A stretch of DNA of 64,000 nucleotides from Candidatus Microsaccharimonas sossegonensis (GCA_004100325.1 SCKX01000001.1:186001-250000), one strand, 5' to 3'; counted from the first letter of the stretch, positions 7,749 through 16,472 are shown. Made by a program: numbers and translations. The notes: generated by a model from the sequence alone, not told the origin.

Positions 7749-9656
7749 TTACTTTTTAATTATAGCAACTTCGCTACCTCCGGCATTGAACAGCCTTAGG
7801 CCATTGAGTACTACTAGGATAGCCATGACGGCGTCTGCCGCCACGGCCACGCTGAGTCCGATAACTCCTGCGATACCGAGCACTAGGGTAACACCTTTAA
7901 CGATGAGTGAGCCGTACACATTCTGCCGTACCACCCTGAAGGTTTGCTGACCAACTCCTAGCAGGTATGGGATAGTGCCGATAGCATCGTTCATCAGCGT
8001 CACATCGGCAGTTTCAATGGCTACATCTGATCCTCCGCCACCCATGGCGATGCCGACGTCAGCCCGGGCTAGTGAAGGTGCGTCATTGACGCCGTCGCCA
8101 ACCATAGCAACCCGCCCGTAACGGGCTTGTAGCTTGATGATTAGCTCAGACTTTTGCTCAGGTAGCAAAGCTCCGTAGGCTTCGCTGATACCAACCTTTT
8201 CGGCAATATAATTTGCAGCCCGCTGATTATCACCAGTAAGCATAATAGGCGTGACTTTCAGCTTCTTAAGAGCATCAATTACACTCTTCGAATCATCGCG
8301 TAACTCGTCGGTAATGCCAATGATACCAATCACTTTATTACCTTCGCTGACCAGCACGGCCGTCATGCCCACACCCTCGAGGCGTTCGACTTCTGGCAAT
8401 ACATGGTCACAGGTTTCGGCGCTCGCGCCGATATGCTGTAGATTACCGATTGCATGATCTTCACCTCCGCAGACAAGACAGTTAGCATTACCGCCACGCC
8501 CAGCGACATTTTTGAATTTATCCATCTTGTGCGGCTTGATGCCTTTTTGTTTTGCATAATCCTCTATAGCCTTGGCTAGTGGATGCGACGAGAACTTCTC
8601 AATGCCAGCGGCATCGCCAATAACATCTTCTTCGGAGGCACCATGCAACAGAACAACTTCGGCAACGACTGGTGTTCCAACAGTAAGCGTTTTGGTCTTA
8701 TCAAAGGCTATGGCTTTGATCTTGCTTAGAACTTCCAAGAATCGGCCACCTTTAATGAGTACACCCCGCTTTGAAGCGCCGCCGATAGCCGCCGCTACCG
8801 CAACTGGCGCCGAGACGACCAGTGCGTCTGGACACGCTAATACCAATAAGATGAGCGCCCTAGTGAACCAATCACTAAATGGCTCGCCGAAAAATACGGG
8901 CGGTATAACGGCAACTAACACTGCCAAGCCGATTGCAATAGGAATATAGTAACTAGCAAACTTATCGAGGAACTCCTGCATTTCCGGGCGTGACTTCTGG
9001 GCCTGTTCGATTAATGTAACGATTTTTTGCAAGGTACTATTGGCGGCTATTTTAGTAACTTTGACTTCCAAATAGCCACTTTGATTTAGGGTACCCGCGT
9101 ACACTGCCTCCCCTTTGTACTTTTCTTTCGGTACGCTTTCACCCGTAATAGTGGCTTCGTCAATAGAGGACTCTCCAGCTACGACTATGCCGTCAAGTGG
9201 TACCATATCGCCAGGTCTGACTTTAAATATTTCGCCCTCTTTAACTTCTTCAACAGGAACCTCACGGCCGTCTTGCATGCGAGCAATCTTCGGCGACTTT
9301 TCAAGCAAGGCGGCAACTGCCTTTTTCGACCGAGCTTCACCAAATTCCTCAAAGGCTTCAGCTAACGCGAAAAAGAACATGACCGCGGCAGCCTCGGCGA
9401 ACTTCCCTAGATATAATGCTCCAAGAGCAGCGATGGTGACCAGCAGGCTAATGGATATCTTCCGCTTTAACATTTTTCGTATGGCTGAGATTGCAACTGG
9501 TATTCCACCTGCTGCCAATGAGACAAGGTATAGTATTTCGGCTCCGGGTAGTTTAAATAGACTGAAAGCCAAACCTCCAATAAAACTGACAGCAGCCACC
9601 ACAGTTAAAGCTTTATTCAAGCGTCCTTGCTTGGGTTCTTGATGTTCAGCACTCAT
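7749..9656 (-). CDS. P1B-type heavy-metal translocating ATPase with atypical motifs
   Basis: The 635-aa membrane pump lacks an N-terminal heavy-metal-binding domain. Its actuator domain has TGES (ATITGESVPKEK). The transmembrane metal site reads ACPDALVVSAPVA, where CPC is usual. The phosphorylation motif reads DKTKTLT instead of DKTGTLT, with the aspartate kept. HP (SSHPLAKAI) and GDGVNDAPSLA are intact. Overall similarity is to Zn/Cd/Pb (CadA/ZntA) pumps, but the altered CPx site makes the metal uncertain. The ATG directly follows the stop of the upstream 94-aa membrane gene, indicating an operon with the ArsR-like regulator. Confidence 0.88.
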   Translation of the reverse strand: MSAEHQEPKQGRLNKALTVVAAVSFIGGLAFSLFKLPGAEILYLVSLAAGGIPVAISAIRKMLKRKISISLLVTIAALGALYLGKFAEAAAVMFFFALAEAFEEFGEARSKKAVAALLEKSPKIARMQDGREVPVEEVKEGEIFKVRPGDMVPLDGIVVAGESSIDEATITGESVPKEKYKGEAVYAGTLNQSGYLEVKVTKIAANSTLQKIVTLIEQAQKSRPEMQEFLDKFASYYIPIAIGLAVLVAVIPPVFFGEPFSDWFTRALILLVLACPDALVVSAPVAVAAAIGGASKRGVLIKGGRFLEVLSKIKAIAFDKTKTLTVGTPVVAEVVLLHGASEEDVIGDAAGIEKFSSHPLAKAIEDYAKQKGIKPHKMDKFKNVAGRGGNANCLVCGGEDHAIGNLQHIGASAETCDHVLPEVERLEGVGMTAVLVSEGNKVIGIIGITDELRDDSKSVIDALKKLKVTPIMLTGDNQRAANYIAEKVGISEAYGALLPEQKSELIIKLQARYGRVAMVGDGVNDAPSLARADVGIAMGGGGSDVAIETADVTLMNDAIGTIPYLLGVGQQTFRVVRQNVYGSLIVKGVTLVLGIAGVIGLSVAVAADAVMAILVVLNGLRLFNAGGSEVAIIKK

Positions 9657-9941
9657 CTAACTATTTCCGCCCGTTAGGAACTGTAGTGGGTTAGCAATAA
9701 CCTGCCTCCAAAGAGCATTAATAAAATCGATAGCATAGTTCCATAGCGATGTGATGATGTTTCCAATACTTTGCCCAATGTTAGTATCGGCTTGGCCCAG
9801 CAATGCGCTAACGATAGCTACGGCAATTGCACCAATAATGATCAGTATTATTACTAGCACAATACCGACAAATAGTGCGGCAATTGCTAATTTCTTTTTA
9901 TTTATACCCCTAAATCTGTCTAGTTTGTATCCGTGGCCCAC
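9657..9941 (-). CDS. Small single-pass membrane protein in metal operon
   Basis: The 94-aa product starts at a GTG, preceded by GAAAGGGA. It has a basic N-terminus (YKLDRFRGINKKK), one long hydrophobic segment (about residues 17-48) rich in Ile/Val/Ala, and an amphipathic tail with Trp residues. I recognise no family. It lies between the broken arsR and the P-type ATPase with no spacing to the latter, so it may assist the pump or sense the envelope. That is inference from position. Confidence 0.65.
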   Translation of the reverse strand: MGHGYKLDRFRGINKKKLAIAALFVGIVLVIILIIIGAIAVAIVSALLGQADTNIGQSIGNIITSLWNYAIDFINALWRQVIANPLQFLTGGNS

Positions 9942-9960
9942 TTAATATCCCTTTCTATAT

Positions 9961-10286
9961 TTATTCATGTTCACCGCTCCTGATGTGATCTGCTTGCGTA
10001 AACGCGTGATCAATTAGTTTAAGCACATGATTATTCTCTGCCCTATAAATCATTTTGTACCCTCTCGCCGAACGCTCACCATGTGGGAAATACGAAGTTT
10101 TGCCAAATGCTGCGAAACAACGGCTGGTTGAACACCAACATCTTCTGCTAGCTCGCCTACTGAATGTTCGCCATGCAGCAATGCCCACAATATTTTAAGC
10201 CGTGTCGGGTCGCTTACCAGCTTGAATATATCGGTAGCAATTCCAATATGCTCTTTAGACGGTTCTTTGCGTATATGCGCAGTCAT
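9961..10286 (-). pseudogene. ArsR-family metal-responsive repressor, frameshifted
   Basis: The first frame (10286 down to 10050) encodes a winged HTH: FKLVSDPTRLKILWALLHGEHSVGELAEDVGVQPAVVSQHLAKL then VRREGTK and a TGA. The expected continuation (MIYRAENNHVLKLIDHAFTQADHIRSGEHE) is in the next frame. One missing A in the A4 run at 10053-10056 explains both. With five A residues the reading would be ...REGTKMIYRAEN..., a normal ArsR wing and C-terminal helix. It could be a true mutation, a sequencing error, or slippage on the A run. It heads the metal operon and would normally repress it. Confidence 0.8.
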
Positions 10287-10365
10287 GCATATATGATATC
10301 AGATTTAGTGTTTTTAGCATCGTGTTGTTATTTTATAAAGGTGTTTATGAAGCTTCAAATCAAGG

Positions 10366-10610
10366 ACAGGTCTAGGGAACAGGTCGGCTTTTCGGCTGCT
10401 CGCTCGCTCAGGAAGGGAGCGGCTGGGTTCGAACTAATTTACAGGGGTGAAATGAAAGAACCGCCATTTCTGGCGGTTCCAACATTGTAACCTTGTTATC
10501 GACAATCATACTTCCTTGGTGACCAAGGAGAGAAGTTGCAGCCAGGTCTAGGAACTGGGTCTGCGCTTTTCTCTGCTTGCTCTGGCTCCGGGAACTGGAT
10601 TCGAACCAAG
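10366..10610. repeat. Long direct repeat R1 (two tRNA-3'-end-like units and a hairpin)
   Basis: This ~240 bp block is clearly similar to 12881-13124 in the same orientation; the pair flanks clpB. It contains two related ~65 nt units at 10369-10434 and 10545-10607. Each runs from GGTCTAGG through a GCTTTTC..CTGCTTGCTC core to a T-arm-like TTCGAAC on the plus strand. Unit 10545-10607 read on the minus strand looks like a tRNA 3' end (T-arm plus CCGGAGCCA) without a tRNA body. The rest of 10287-10671 shows no gene. Confidence 0.8.
10458..10479 (-). terminator. Hairpin in repeat R1
   Basis: GAACCGCCA and TGGCGGTTC form a 9-bp perfect stem with a 4-base loop, followed on the minus strand by TTTCATTTC. 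It may be a weak terminator; a similar hairpin occurs in R2. Confidence 0.45.
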
Positions 10611-10671
10611 TGAAGATACCACCTTATTTATAGGCTCGTTTTACTTTAGCTTACATCTGTTATTAATCAAG

Positions 10672-12807
10672 TTATTTCATTTTTATTGCAAAATTTTCAC
10701 CATCATAATCAACAGCAACTTCCGAGTTCTCTGTTACGCCACCATCAATGATTTGTCGAGCGAGTTTGTTGAGAATGCGTTTTTGTATAACTCGTTTCAA
10801 CGGTCTTGCGCCAAATGCTTCGTCGTAGCCCTCTTTAGCTAGCGCCACTTTCGCATTTGAAGTGAGACTAATTTTAATACCTTTCGATTTTTCAATCTCC
10901 GCAAGCATGCTCTCTAGCTGTACCTCAACGATATGCTTCATGTCTTCTTCTTTGATGCGGTCAAAAATTACAATATCATCAATACGATTTATAAATTCAG
11001 GACGAAAATGGACCGTCAATTCCTTTTGCAACGTGTTCTCCAGAGTGTCAAAATTGTTGCCATCCCACTCCTGAATATATTGCGAGCCTATATTACTTGT
11101 CATAATGATAACGGTGTTAGAAAAGTTCACAGTTCGCCCTTGACCGTCCGTGAGCCTTCCGTCATCTAATACTTGCAATAGCACATTGAAGACATCCTGA
11201 TGTGCTTTTTCGATTTCATCAAAGAGAATGATGCTATATGGTCTGCGCCGAACGGCTTCAGTCAGCTGACCACCTTGTTCATACCCCACGTATCCTGGGG
11301 GTGAACCAATCAATCGGGATACCGCATGCTTTTCCATGTATTCACTCATGTCGACTCGCGTAATAGCTCGCTCATCATCAAATAAAGACGCTGCCAGACT
11401 TTTGGCAAGTTCGGTCTTTCCTACGCCTGTCGGGCCAAGGAATAAGAAAGAACCGATAGGCCGTCTTTGATCACCTATTCCAGCTCGTGAACGCCTAATT
11501 GCATTTGCTACGGATTCGACCGCTCGATTCTGACCAATAACCCGTTTATGTAAATCAGCTTCTAAATGGCTCAATTTCTTCGTTTCACTTTCTTTGAGTC
11601 GATCTACCGGTATGCCTGTCCACCGCGACACTACCGATGCAATGTCATCAGCAGTCACTTCATCTCTTAATAGCCTTTTATCTGCCGGTATCATGTTGAT
11701 CTGACGTCTGTACTCAGCAATGTTTTGTTCAATTTCGGGGATCTCACCATATTTAATACGACTTGCAGCGCCAAGATCACTTTCGTTTTCAGCCAATTCT
11801 AATTTTGTCTTTGCGGCTTCAAGCTTCTCGCCCTCGGCGTTCAGTTTATCGATTAATTCTTTCTCTTTCTGCCAGGCAGACTCAAGCGTCTTTGCTTGTT
11901 GGGATAAAGAGTCAATTTCTTTCTCTATTTCTGCTTTCCTGGTTTTTGCAGTCTCACTCTTATCCTTTTTAAGTGCCGTTTGTTCAATCTGCAGTTGCAT
12001 AATACGTCTGTTCAAACGATCAAGCTCTATTGGTTTAGAATCAAGCTGCATTTTCAAAGCGGAGGTAGCTTCGTCTATTAGATCAACAGCCTTATCAGGC
12101 AAAAATCGCTCGGTAATGTAACGGTCACTGAGTCTAGCAGCGGCCACGATTGCATCATCTAAAATCTTTACTCCGTGGTGTACTTCATACTTTTCTTGCA
12201 GACCGCGAAGAATTGCTACTGTATCTTCAAAATCCGGCTCCCCAACGTATACTGGCTGCAAGCGACGCTCGAGTGCGGCGTCTTTTTCAATGTACTGTCT
12301 ATACTCGTTAAGCGTAGTGGCGCCAATTAGATGTAACTTACCTCGTGCCATCATTGGCTTGAGCATATTAGCTGCGTCAACGGCACCTTCGGCTTTTCCA
12401 GCTCCAACAATAGTATGAATTTCATCAATGAAAAGAATAATCTCACCGCTGGCTTCTTCAACTTCTTTCAGTACTGATTGAAGACGCTCTTCAAATTGCC
12501 CTCTAAATCCAGCACCTGCCAAGATGCTACTGATTTCTAGTCCTATTAATCGCTTATTTTTGAGACTTTGCGGCACATCACCCTTGATTATTCGCTGTGC
12601 TAAACCTTCAACAATTGCGGTTTTACCTACACCTGGCTCGCCAATAAGCACAGGGTTATTCTTACTTCTTCGAGACAAAACTTGCATACAGCGACGAATT
12701 TCTTCGTCGCGACCAATGACAGGATCTAATTTGCCTTCACGCGCAAGCGCTGTGAAATCTTGTCCAAATTGTTCGAGTGGTTTCTTGCTGTTTTCATCAG
12801 GTTGCAT
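10672..12807 (-). CDS. clpB: ClpB disaggregase, N-domain-less form
   Basis: This 711-aa AAA+ chaperone resolubilises protein aggregates together with DnaK. NBD1 has [13 protein letters not shown] and LFIDEIHT. A coiled-coil middle domain spans about 270-400 with the ClpB WTGIPV junction, and NBD2 has [20 protein letters not shown] and the C-terminal FGARPLKR sensor. The ~140-residue Clp_N domain of full-length ClpB is missing: the protein starts only ~15 residues before the FGQDFT linker. GGAGG precedes the ATG. A CIRCE operator overlaps its promoter, so HrcA repression is likely. Direct repeats R1 and R2 flank the gene. Confidence 0.95.
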   Translation of the reverse strand: MQPDENSKKPLEQFGQDFTALAREGKLDPVIGRDEEIRRCMQVLSRRSKNNPVLIGEPGVGKTAIVEGLAQRIIKGDVPQSLKNKRLIGLEISSILAGAGFRGQFEERLQSVLKEVEEASGEIILFIDEIHTIVGAGKAEGAVDAANMLKPMMARGKLHLIGATTLNEYRQYIEKDAALERRLQPVYVGEPDFEDTVAILRGLQEKYEVHHGVKILDDAIVAAARLSDRYITERFLPDKAVDLIDEATSALKMQLDSKPIELDRLNRRIMQLQIEQTALKKDKSETAKTRKAEIEKEIDSLSQQAKTLESAWQKEKELIDKLNAEGEKLEAAKTKLELAENESDLGAASRIKYGEIPEIEQNIAEYRRQINMIPADKRLLRDEVTADDIASVVSRWTGIPVDRLKESETKKLSHLEADLHKRVIGQNRAVESVANAIRRSRAGIGDQRRPIGSFLFLGPTGVGKTELAKSLAASLFDDERAITRVDMSEYMEKHAVSRLIGSPPGYVGYEQGGQLTEAVRRRPYSIILFDEIEKAHQDVFNVLLQVLDDGRLTDGQGRTVNFSNTVIIMTSNIGSQYIQEWDGNNFDTLENTLQKELTVHFRPEFINRIDDIVIFDRIKEEDMKHIVEVQLESMLAEIEKSKGIKISLTSNAKVALAKEGYDEAFGARPLKRVIQKRILNKLARQIIDGGVTENSEVAVDYDGENFAIKMK

Positions 12808-12826
12808 GATGTGCCTCCGTAGCTTA

Positions 12827-12855
12827 ATTATAATTGATTAGCACTCTCAATGCAA
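12827..12855 (-). promoter_or_regulatory. clpB promoter
   Basis: On the minus strand, TTGCAT (12855-12850), a 17-base spacer and TATAAT (12832-12827) form a good housekeeping-sigma promoter 20-48 bases upstream of the clpB ATG. The CIRCE element covers its -35 box and part of the spacer. Confidence 0.8.
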
Positions 12856-12864
12856 GAGTGCTAA
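12838..12864. promoter_or_regulatory. CIRCE operator (HrcA site)
   Basis: TTAGCACTC and GAGTGCTAA form a perfect 9-bp inverted repeat separated by 9 bases, the consensus CIRCE element. HrcA binds CIRCE and represses heat-shock genes in many bacteria. Here it sits over the clpB promoter. hrcA itself is not in the window. Confidence 0.95.
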
Positions 12865-12880
12865 TACATCGCATAGTCGA

Positions 12881-13124
12881 TAAGGTCTAGGGAACGAGTC
12901 GGGTTTTCGACTGCTTGCTCCCTCAGGAGGAGAGGAGCTGGGTTCGAACCATGTTACAGGGGTAAAATGAAAGAACCGCCATTTTTAGCGGTTCCAACAT
13001 TTGTACCTTGTTGACAGCACAACTCTTTCTTGACTGACCAAGGAGAGAAGTTATTGTCGGTCATAGAACTAGGTCTATGCTTTTCTCTGCTTGGCTTGGC
13101 TCCGACGGCTGGACTCGAACCAGC
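12881..13124. repeat. Long direct repeat R2 (contains tRNA-Asn 3' end)
   Basis: This partner of R1 also contains two ~65 nt units, at 12884-12950 and 13059-13121. The second unit includes the 3' end of the real tRNA-Asn. The two units start 175 bases apart here and 176 bases apart in R1, so the block seems to have been copied whole. The unit appears derived from the tRNA-Asn T-arm and acceptor plus about 40 bases of downstream sequence. Confidence 0.8.
12973..12994 (-). terminator. Hairpin downstream of tRNA-Asn (R2)
   Basis: GAACCGC and GCGGTTC form a 7-bp stem, followed on the minus strand by TTTCATTTTACC. It probably ends the tRNA-Asn transcript, although the T tract is weak. Confidence 0.45.
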
Positions 13125-13171
13125 AACCTCGAAGTTAACAGCTTCTTGCTCCACCATTGAGCTACGTCGGA
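13097..13171 (-). tRNA. tRNA-Asn (GTT), CCA encoded
   Basis: On the minus strand the acceptor TCCGACG pairs with CGTCGGA. The D-arm is GCTC..GAGC. The anticodon loop CTGTTAA gives GUU for Asn. The T-arm is GCTGG TTCGAGT CCAGC. Discriminator G and an encoded CCA follow. The anticodon stem has one A-G mismatch at its outer pair. Confidence 0.95.
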
Positions 13172-13182
13172 ATACAAGGGCT

Positions 13183-13188
13183 ATTATA
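13183..13188 (-). promoter_or_regulatory. -10 box of tRNA-Asn
   Basis: TATAAT on the minus strand lies 11 bases before the tRNA 5' end, at the right distance for a short 5' leader. Confidence 0.6.
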
Positions 13189-13225
13189 CCGTTACCCCTG
13201 TATCATAGTCAATATGACTCTACGA

Positions 13226-13663
13226 CTATCTTAATTGCGCGAGTTTTGCTTTCGTCGCTTCGTACGCCCCATCCAGGCCAAGAATTTTTAGCGCCCCAAT
13301 CAAAACATACAGCTCATCGAGCGTCATCTGATTCGGTGACTGCGCATAGGTCGCAAATCGTTCGTTAACCGCTTCAACCAACCACCGTTCTTTGGCGGGG
13401 CTGACAATTTTCGACTGAGTAGCGGTAGCAGCATTTGTCGTTACCACTTCCAGCGACCGAGCCGAATTATCCGTTTTTCGCAGGTAGCCTTTCGTGATCA
13501 GCCCATCAATATGAATCGCCACGGTTGAAACGGACTTATAGCCAATCGCATTCATAATCTCGCGGTAACTGGGTCCGTAGCCGTGTTCTTGAATAAATGC
13601 GTCAACGTACTCAAGCAGTTCTTTTTGTCGTTTCGTCGATCTATTTGTTGATCGTTCTGCCAT
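13226..13663 (-). CDS. LexA-like DNA-binding protein without peptidase domain
   Basis: This 145-aa protein starts at the ATG preceded by AGGAAAGGA; an in-frame start 24 bases upstream is less likely. Residues about 6-68 match the LexA winged-HTH domain (TKRQKELLEYVDAF, YGPSYREIMNAIGYKSVSTVAIHI, KGYLRKTDNSARSLEV). The usual S24 self-cleaving Ser/Lys peptidase domain is absent. Instead there is a ~70-residue helical tail with no recognised family. It overlaps the end of the O-antigen ligase gene by 23 bases on the same strand. It may be a transcription factor, but RecA-triggered autocleavage would not be possible. Confidence 0.8.
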   Translation of the reverse strand: MAERSTNRSTKRQKELLEYVDAFIQEHGYGPSYREIMNAIGYKSVSTVAIHIDGLITKGYLRKTDNSARSLEVVTTNAATATQSKIVSPAKERWLVEAVNERFATYAQSPNQMTLDELYVLIGALKILGLDGAYEATKAKLAQLR

Positions 13664-14972
13664 GCGATTCCTTTCCTGCGAGGGCAACTGCCGCTAACCC
13701 CCACCATATTATTGCTACTGTATCATCAACCCAAACTGGCAACACCAATCCGACAAACACCAAGCCGATACCACTTGCAAATACGCCAAGTGCCAACCAA
13801 TTTTCACGACGTCGCCACAACGCACGCAGCACCATAACCGTTATGACAACAAATACTATAAGACCCAGCCAGCCAGCTTCGTGGGCAATAAATAGATATT
13901 GATTTTCGACAATAAGCGGCTGAGGGCCATACAGAGATGCCGACCCAGTACTACCGACACCTGCACCAATTGGCTGACGAACCAGTCGTAAAAGCCCTTC
14001 ACTTAACGACACGGCATGTCCGGCATTCGAATCAACGGTAGCACCAGTTGTGGCGTTATTATGCAGCACAACGTTCGACACAAAATTCGTACTACGACCA
14101 AAAAATATTGCTGCCGCTACCAAGTCAATAACAACTACCAAAATGATCCAAAACTTTTTTGGAATTCGTTTGCCAATAACTACCACCGTGATAATGCCAA
14201 TTGCAACGAGGGTGGCGATTAAGGCACTGCGTGAATAGCTTGACCACAACGCGACAAGACTTCCAATCACGATGACACTCAGCGCAAGCATGTGGCGTCT
14301 GGGCTGAACTTGCCTGATCTTTAACCACGCAGCAGCGAGTAACGACAGAACAATAATCACGTAAGCTCCTAAAGGATTTGGCCCACGAAGCGTACTGTTA
14401 ATACGAATATATTGAGAGTTCTGATCAACCGTCAGAAATGGGGCGATGGTTGTGTTGCTGTAGCCGATGTATGTCAAGATGTCGCGTGGCAAGACGAAGA
14501 CTTGTAGTAACGCAAAGGCCGCCACGACAAATGCACCGACGAAAAAAGTAATCACAAATGTTCGCCGCAAAGATGGATACAGACACACTGCGACGTACAC
14601 CAGCACAAAGAAAAATAGATACCGAAGATCAATCATCAGTCCAGCAACGGTAGCGGTTATACCCTGGGGAAAAACCAGTAAAAGTACGAGGTGCAGCGCT
14701 GCGAATGCGGCAATAAGATATATCAACGGACTCTTTAAAACATCCCAGCGTTTCTTTTGATGCAAAATGACCAGCATGATCGATCCTGCCAGTAACATCA
14801 GAATTTCTTTCCAAGATTTAATAAATAGCTCAGCAGACGGAAAAAGCGTCCCCAGACCAACACTTAACGGCGCATGAAGGACAATCCCGCCAAAAATGAT
14901 TAGCAATATACCAACAAAACATGTATCGAGGAGCGTTAATGTTATGACCGTCTTTTTGGGCTTTACTACCAT
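13641..14972 (-). CDS. O-antigen ligase/polymerase family membrane protein
   Basis: This 443-aa polytopic protein has about 10-12 hydrophobic helices and a large loop after the middle. It contains the Wzy/WaaL-type pattern, with RLVRQPIGAGVGSTG and VENQYLFIAHEAGWLGL near residues 330-375. Such proteins polymerise or ligate lipid-linked glycans outside the membrane. The ATG at 14972 is chosen because AAGAGG precedes it; upstream in-frame starts lack support. It is divergent from the glycosyl-phosphate transferase gene, sharing a 46-base intergenic region. Confidence 0.82.
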   Translation of the reverse strand: MVVKPKKTVITLTLLDTCFVGILLIIFGGIVLHAPLSVGLGTLFPSAELFIKSWKEILMLLAGSIMLVILHQKKRWDVLKSPLIYLIAAFAALHLVLLLVFPQGITATVAGLMIDLRYLFFFVLVYVAVCLYPSLRRTFVITFFVGAFVVAAFALLQVFVLPRDILTYIGYSNTTIAPFLTVDQNSQYIRINSTLRGPNPLGAYVIIVLSLLAAAWLKIRQVQPRRHMLALSVIVIGSLVALWSSYSRSALIATLVAIGIITVVVIGKRIPKKFWIILVVVIDLVAAAIFFGRSTNFVSNVVLHNNATTGATVDSNAGHAVSLSEGLLRLVRQPIGAGVGSTGSASLYGPQPLIVENQYLFIAHEAGWLGLIVFVVITVMVLRALWRRRENWLALGVFASGIGLVFVGLVLPVWVDDTVAIIWWGLAAVALAGKESHGRTINK

Positions 14973-15003
14973 AGAGTACCTCTTAGTGTAACGCAAATAA
15001 TGC

Positions 15004-15009
15004 TATACT
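15004..15009 (+). promoter_or_regulatory. Extended -10 box of polyprenyl sugar transferase (leaderless)
   Basis: TGC-TATACT ends 9 bases before the ATG at 15019, with no ribosome site between. This predicts a transcript with almost no leader. Confidence 0.55.
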
Positions 15010-15018
15010 TGCACATAT

Positions 15019-16455
15019 ATGTCGCGCCAAAATAGCAAACTCTACAGCTTCATCCTGATTCTTATCGATGCACTCGTCCTGATCGTTACCTTCGGTCTTG
15101 CCTATATTACACGCGTTCGATACGACCCCCGTCCGCTGCTTCATAATATATACGCCTTTGATTATCTGTTTGCGTTCATCTTAATTGTCCCCTTTTGGAT
15201 TTTTGTCTTCATCATCCTCGGTCTCTATCAACCACGTACTTACAATCGCCGCTTAGTTGAATGGGCAAAGATAGCCGTTGGAGTCTTTATTGGCATCCTG
15301 CTTGTTATCGGATGGGAATACGTCAGTGACAAGACTATCTTCCCGGCACGTTTGGTGGCGCTGTACGCCCTGATCGGCGCATTTATCTTGATTGTTATCG
15401 AGCGCGAAGGAATGCGGTTCATTCGCACCCTTATGTTTCGTTTTGGTCGAGGTACCAAGCGCGTATTGCTTATCGGCTCATCAGGAGCAACCAGCGATAT
15501 CGCGAAAAGTATTTCTGACACTGCCCGCAGCGGCTACGACGTGATTGCTTTTGCTGGACCACGAAAAAACCTTCCCGACAGCTTCGCAGGTCATCACTAC
15601 TCCTATGTCGAAGAAGCCCTGAAAGATCTTGAGCTTAACGAAATTACCGCCATTATTCAAACCGATCTGTACGAAAACGTCGAACGTAATCAAAAAATCT
15701 TTTCAGCTGCGCAGCAATTACACATCGACTACAGCTTTATTCCTGGCGAGTCTGAATTCTATTCTGGTAAAAATACTGTTGACGTTTTCCTTGGCTACCC
15801 AATGATTAGCGTCTACCAAACACCGTTGGTTGGGTGGGGTGCAATCGTCAAACGTATCTTTGACACCGTCGTCAGTCTACTGCTGATCGTTGTTTCCGCA
15901 CCGTTTATGCTTGTGTTTATCATCCTAAAAAAGCTTATCGATGGCGGACCCGTGTTTTATATCAGTCGACGACTTAGCCGATTCTCGGAACCAATCGGTC
16001 TTATAAAGTTTCGCAGCATGGGTCCTCAATATGGATTGAAAGATGCTGCCGAGGAGTTCCGTGAAATGGGTCGCGAAGACCTAGCAAGGGAATATGAAAA
16101 AAACCATAAAGTCGAAAAAGATCCGCGCATCACCAAGTTTGGAGCTTGGCTTCGGGCAACCTCAATCGATGAACTTCCGCAGGTATACAATGTGTTTAAG
16201 GGTGATTTAAGTTTGGTTGGTCCACGCCCCATACTTCCACAGGAAATGAAAATGGGGCAGGGTCGTGCGGCGCTGCTACACAGCGTCAAGTCTGGCGTTA
16301 CTGGGTTGTGGCAAGTATCAGGTCGCAGCGAACTTTCGTTTGAAGAGCGTATCGAACTAGAATTATACTATGCACAGAACTGGACATTTTTGCTCGATAT
16401 AAAAATCCTTTTTAAAACCGTCTTGGTCGTCCTTCGCGGCAGAGGTGCGAAATAA
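15019..16455 (+). CDS. Polyprenyl-phosphate sugar-1-phosphate transferase (WbaP-like initiating enzyme)
   Basis: This 478-aa enzyme transfers a hexose-1-phosphate to undecaprenyl phosphate, starting glycan assembly at the inner membrane face. Four N-terminal helices (about 10-130) precede a nucleotide-binding-like domain (RVLLIGSSGATSDIAK). A re-entrant helix (FDTVVSLLLIVVSAPFML) leads into the catalytic domain, with IKFRSM, the DP motif in EKDPRITKFG, TSIDELPQVYNV and DLSLVGPRP. Length and domain order fit the full-length PNPT family. It is followed 17 bases later by a glycosyltransferase, forming a two-gene unit. Confidence 0.93.
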   Translation: MSRQNSKLYSFILILIDALVLIVTFGLAYITRVRYDPRPLLHNIYAFDYLFAFILIVPFWIFVFIILGLYQPRTYNRRLVEWAKIAVGVFIGILLVIGWEYVSDKTIFPARLVALYALIGAFILIVIEREGMRFIRTLMFRFGRGTKRVLLIGSSGATSDIAKSISDTARSGYDVIAFAGPRKNLPDSFAGHHYSYVEEALKDLELNEITAIIQTDLYENVERNQKIFSAAQQLHIDYSFIPGESEFYSGKNTVDVFLGYPMISVYQTPLVGWGAIVKRIFDTVVSLLLIVVSAPFMLVFIILKKLIDGGPVFYISRRLSRFSEPIGLIKFRSMGPQYGLKDAAEEFREMGREDLAREYEKNHKVEKDPRITKFGAWLRATSIDELPQVYNVFKGDLSLVGPRPILPQEMKMGQGRAALLHSVKSGVTGLWQVSGRSELSFEERIELELYYAQNWTFLLDIKILFKTVLVVLRGRGAK

Positions 16456-16472
16456 ATATGAGAACGAAATAA

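Noticed and set aside
10164-10490. 108-aa plus-strand ORF over the ArsR promoter and repeat R1
   Set aside because: It is antisense to the ArsR gene and runs into the repeat hairpin. No ribosome site or family likeness; a shadow ORF.
12954-13368. ORFs of 67 aa (minus) and 112 aa (plus) across tRNA-Asn
   Set aside because: Both read through the tRNA and repeat R2, giving the GLEPATSKL-type peptides typical of mistranslated tRNA genes.
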